Assembly: GCF_036588685.1 (NCBI RefSeq)
Contig: NC_086378.1
Span: forward strand, 78,881,127 to 78,945,126
DNA length: 64,000 nucleotides
Source of the DNA: Mytilus trossulus
Lineage: Eukaryota > Mollusca > Bivalvia > Mytilida > Mytilidae
Direction: 5' to 3'
The notes under the pieces are model-generated. The model searched no databases. It worked only from the letters and a program-made list of their open reading frames with translations, and had not been told where the DNA came from. Below, one piece after another: positions 60,665-64,000 of this stretch. Both the position numbers and the translations under genes were made by a program. Each line of letters opens with the position of its first letter. Within the stretch, counting starts at the first letter, position 1.

Positions 60665-60935
60665 GTTGATGTAACTTTAACTTTATCAAAAACTACCTTG
60701 ACCAAAAACTTTAACCTGATCTTTGCACTATCATTTTCTATGTTCAGTGGACCATGAAGTTGGGGTCGAAACTATAATTTGGCATTAAAATTAGAAAGAT
60801 CATATCATGGGGAACATGTGTACTAAGTTTCAAGTTGATTGGACTTCCAACTTCTTCAAAAACTACCTTGACCAAAAACTTTAACCTGAAGCGAACGGAT
60901 GCACAGACGGATGAACGTTGTAGGGTGTGTTTGCA
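60665..60935 (+). repeat. R8 dispersed repeat
   Basis: 'accttgaccaaaaactttaa' occurs twice (about 60697 and 60868) around 'gtgtactaagtttcaagttg'. It ends 'gaagcgaacggatgcacaga'. It starts exactly where the satellite stops. Confidence 0.6.
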
Positions 60936-61830
60936 GAAGAAAAAAATAACTTTATTTAATTTACAGAAAAGTGAAAGTGTGATATAAGAAAACTTGAAAA
61001 GTATTTAGGGTTAACATGTTTAAAAATGTAACTAAATGTGGAACAGTTACAATACTTTAAGTATATATTACTTATAGTACTGAGTTAATTTCACCTGATC
61101 AGCTGAAAAAATTACTTAGTTATGGCATAGTTTTTGTTATAAGATTTACGAAAATATTATACACTCATGAGTGTAAGAAAACAAAAAAAAACACGATTCT
61201 GCTATGAAAGTCGCATTATACAAAGGTTAACCTGTTCTAAAATCATACCATCCTTTAATCATCTAACTGTCTGAGCCATACTTGATCAGGTAAAATTGAT
61301 ACAGTTGTAAAAATCTGTTTTTTGTAGAATGAACACCAGCTGGTAAACTGAAAAGCAGGACAACTTGAAAAGAAAACTATAATGTTATACTGAACATATT
61401 TAAGTGGAATTAAAACGCAATGATCACTCTTGTATTCAATTCAATTCTATCATATCATTTTTCGAAAAGGCTGTGCATTTTCTTTTTTTGATGAATTTTG
61501 GTTTATTAGTTTAAACATATTATTTATTTATAGTGGATTGGGAAACAAGTTTTGCAACTTATATTAATCCCTTTCCACCTTGCGGGTGCGAGTGCTGCCT
61601 TGTAGCGGCATAAGCCTGCTCTGGTTTATTATATGTGCAGAATGTCATTAATTAAGAAAACAGCAAACTATGTTATGACCGTCAACAGTATTTTAGCGTT
61701 GTCTAAAAGTAGTTCCAAATTGAAGAATAATGGTGTATTTGACTGCAAGTAGTAAAATGTAGTAATCTTTGTGAGACAGAGACTTATAACTTTGAAATAT
61801 GATATAAATATCTGATTGGTCCTGTTCTGT
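60936..61830. other. No exon recognised upstream of the Ig exons
   Basis: Probably intron or 5' flank of the Ig gene. A+T-rich with no Ig-like frame. Confidence 0.4.
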
Positions 61831-61834
61831 TTAG

Positions 61835-62137
61835 GTGCTCCTGTGGTCAATGTTGCATCAAATGCTTACTCAGTCAACATAGGAAACTCAATTACGTTAC
61901 AATGTAATGTCCAAGCAAATCCTGTCCATACATCGGTGAAATGGCAGAGAGTTGATAACAATTATAATGCTGTTGATATCGATATGACCAACAGTCGATA
62001 CAATGGAAGTCAAGTTGATTCACCATCTCTGGTAATCAGTCAGACCATAACATCGGATGAAGGACGATATGTTTGTTTGGCCACAAATGCTGTAGGAACT
62101 GGACAAAGCCAGCAGACATACTTGACTGTTGTAGGAA
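61835..62137 (+). CDS. Ig-domain gene, exon encoding Ig-like domain 1
   Basis: 101 codons between an acceptor tgtttag and a donor gtaagt, phase 1 to 1, with exactly one Ig domain: ITLQCNVQANPVHTSVKWQR and later DEGRYVCLATNAVG, that is the Cys, Trp and D-x-G-x-Y-x-C marks of an I-set-like Ig. With the next two exons it forms a tandem array of the kind found in molluscan hemicentin-like or other Ig-repeat proteins. Upstream exons (signal peptide) are not identified. Confidence 0.85.
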
Positions 62138-62736
62138 GTAAGTATAAACATCGTTTAGATAAGTCGATATACTTGTTTACGAAAAAGAATCAAATCGCAG
62201 TTGAAAATTTAATAAAAACAAAAAGTTGTTTCATCATCAGAATTATATTTGAAATCCAAACGTTAGATACAGAATGTTATTATGTTCGAAATTTTATCTG
62301 AACATTTGTAAATAGATTTTTTGTTGTTTATTACTTCAACCAAAGGAATTGGTATTTGTGAAACATGAAATTATTCATGCTTTTTTTAATTTTTCAAATA
62401 GTACATGTTAGATTGTTTATTTTTAGAAAAAAAAATGAAATTCAAATGCATTTCTCATACATTCATTACAGCTACTTTTAAGGGATCTGATAATTGTGAA
62501 ACAATTCATGCATTTATGATTTTTCTTCTACCACACCACACAACAGATTTATCATATTAGATAAAATAATGATGTGAAATTCAAAATTATTTCACATGAC
62601 TGTTTTCTGCTTACAGCATTTCACCGGAAACTTTATGTAACTTGTTGTTTTGTCTTTGTTTTTACATCAGTATTTGTGATGATTGCTGTAACCTTTTTAA
62701 TGTATGATACAACACAATTTTTTTTATTAAATTTAG

Positions 62737-63042
62737 GTACACCAACAGCAACTATAGACCAGCCACAATACTCAGCCAACAAAGGCTCTGACATCACACT
62801 ACAGTGTTCGTACACCGCCAATCCTGTCGCAACCATGGTCAGATGGGAGAGAGCTAATGGAAACACTGTCGTAGAGATCGGAGATACCACCAATAATAAT
62901 AAATATGGTGGCTCTACAGTCAGTTCACCATCACTTATTATTTATAAAGCTGAAGAGAGCGACGAGGGAAATTACAAATGTAAAGTTACAAACAGTGTTG
63001 GTACAGGAATTAGTACCATTACTACTCTCGATGTCGTTGGAA
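62737..63042 (+). CDS. Ig-domain gene, exon encoding Ig-like domain 2
   Basis: 102 codons, phase 1 to 1, acceptor aatttag, donor gtaagt. ITLQCSYTANPVATMVRWER and DEGNYKCKVTNSVGTGISTI repeat the pattern of domain 1, including the TNxVGTG end and the VVGS junction. It is about 600 bp after the previous exon. Confidence 0.85.
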
Positions 63043-63772
63043 GTAAGTCTCAAAGTTAATTCCTGTACATTTAAGATTTTATACCGGCGTTTTAAAAAGT
63101 GTCCCATGATACTTTTTTGTTACATTTTTCTTAGGAACTAAATTACAAGGATTTCTGAAATTTGGTTTCAGGGATATACGAGTCGATGTGATGCGTTTTC
63201 AGATTCATCACTCAACAACTTCCTGTTTACTTTTAGTGAACAATGGTATCATTTTGAACAGTAGCTATGTTATTCGATTGTATTTTGTAGAATGATCGAG
63301 GAGAAAATGTTTTTTCTACTTTTTTAAATTTGGTTTAATAGTTTTTCTAATCTCTACACACAAGCCTTCTGAAAATGTGTTCTTTGTTGAACATTTATCT
63401 TCATGGTGCACCTACTCCCATCAAATCTACAAACATTGGTATTCGACGAATAAGAATGAATCCACAAAACTGTTTTTTGGATAAAATATCTTTCCTATTA
63501 GTTTTAACCTGAGTCTGATGCAATATTATGTAATTATATTTCAGAACAAGCTAATTACCGGGATGAGGTAAAAGTTCACTGCAATAACAAACAATTGCTT
63601 ATCAAATTACTAATTTATGAAATAGTTTTTTCAAAAAAAGATTAATTTTATATTTGAATTCTTGTATAGAGTTAACTAAAAGAATTTGTCAGTGACTTAG
63701 AAAAAGGTACACTAATATTTGAATTCTTAAACTTGTATAGATTGCACTATTTGATGTTTATTACTGTTTCAG

Positions 63773-64000
63773 ATATACCAATTGTCACTGTTACAACATC
63801 TGCATACATGGTCGATGTTAGCAGCTCAATTACTCTAGATTGCCAAGTGACTGCGAACCCAACTCATACTTCAGTCTTTTGGCAGAAGGTAAAAGGAGGC
63901 AATACAGAAACAATATCTATAAATGGAGTAAAATACAACGGATCATCAGTGAGTAATCCTAGTCTTAACATTTCCGATGCTGAGTTTAGTGATGCCGGAA
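63773..64000 (+). CDS. Ig-domain gene, exon encoding Ig-like domain 3 (partial, runs off the window)
   Basis: After the acceptor tgtttcag, phase 1: IPIVTVTTSAYMVDVSSSIT then LDCQVTANPTHTSVFWQKVK and NPSLNISDAEFSDAG. The D-x-G is reached but the second Cys lies beyond the right edge, so the gene continues. Confidence 0.85.

Noticed and set aside
63545..63567. 23-nt micro-exon between Ig exons 2 and 3 (ttatttcag ... gtaaaag)
   Set aside because: Its phase would disrupt the phase-1 entry of the third Ig exon. Direct joining of exons 2 and 3 is in frame.

Overview
This is eukaryotic, A+T-rich, intron-rich DNA with GT-AG splice sites. It most likely comes from a bivalve mollusc, probably a mussel (Mytilus-like). 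That rests on two things: protein families typical of lophotrochozoans (TRIM-NHL-type protein; HYR/sushi/EGF/thrombospondin mosaic proteins; tandem phase-1 Ig exons) and several dispersed repeat families that I recall as abundant in mussel genomes. Neither was checked against a database.

Layout. (1) 1-2020: intergenic. (2) 2040-4958 (+): one-exon coding region for a 972-residue RING / two B-box / coiled-coil / C-terminal NHL-like propeller protein, with a spliced 5' UTR. (3) 35602 down to 5462 (-): a large mosaic membrane-protein gene ('gene B') that I reconstructed as 25 coding exons. All splice phases are compatible and the total is 4716 nt (1571 residues plus stop). Order: signal peptide, hydrophobic segment, HYR, sushi x2, HYR, Cys-rich module, sushi, module with an RRRKR site, two GCC2/ephrin-receptor-like modules, LamG/pentraxin-like, EGF x2, thrombospondin type 1, sushi, second RRRKR module, GCC2-like module, transmembrane helix, 100-residue cytoplasmic tail. 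It is convergent with the TRIM gene; candidate poly(A) signals on the two strands lie 3 bp apart. (4) 36-45 kb: a repeat island with a 21-22 bp palindromic satellite, reverse-transcriptase element fragments and their 3' tails. (5) 50.2-45.3 kb (-): a shorter related mosaic gene ('gene A': TSP1/EGF-like, sushi, EGF, HYR, sushi). (6) 49979-53320: a nearly perfect 1.49-kb inverted repeat with a 368-bp spacer. It duplicates the first domain exon of gene A and also a signal-peptide exon. (7) 53.3-61.8 kb: dispersed repeats, a tRNA-like SINE, a decayed LINE, and a five-unit 309-bp satellite at 59.1-60.7 kb. (8) 61835-64000 (+): three Ig-domain exons of a gene that runs off the right edge.

How the genes relate. 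Genes A and B are built from the same extracellular modules, nearly all bounded by phase-1 introns. They look like a local cluster of adhesion or recognition proteins resembling SVEP1 or complement-related mosaics; no specific ligand or pathway can be read from the sequence. The intronic and intergenic DNA is mostly fragments of mobile elements. Exon borders were placed by eye and could be off by a base or two.
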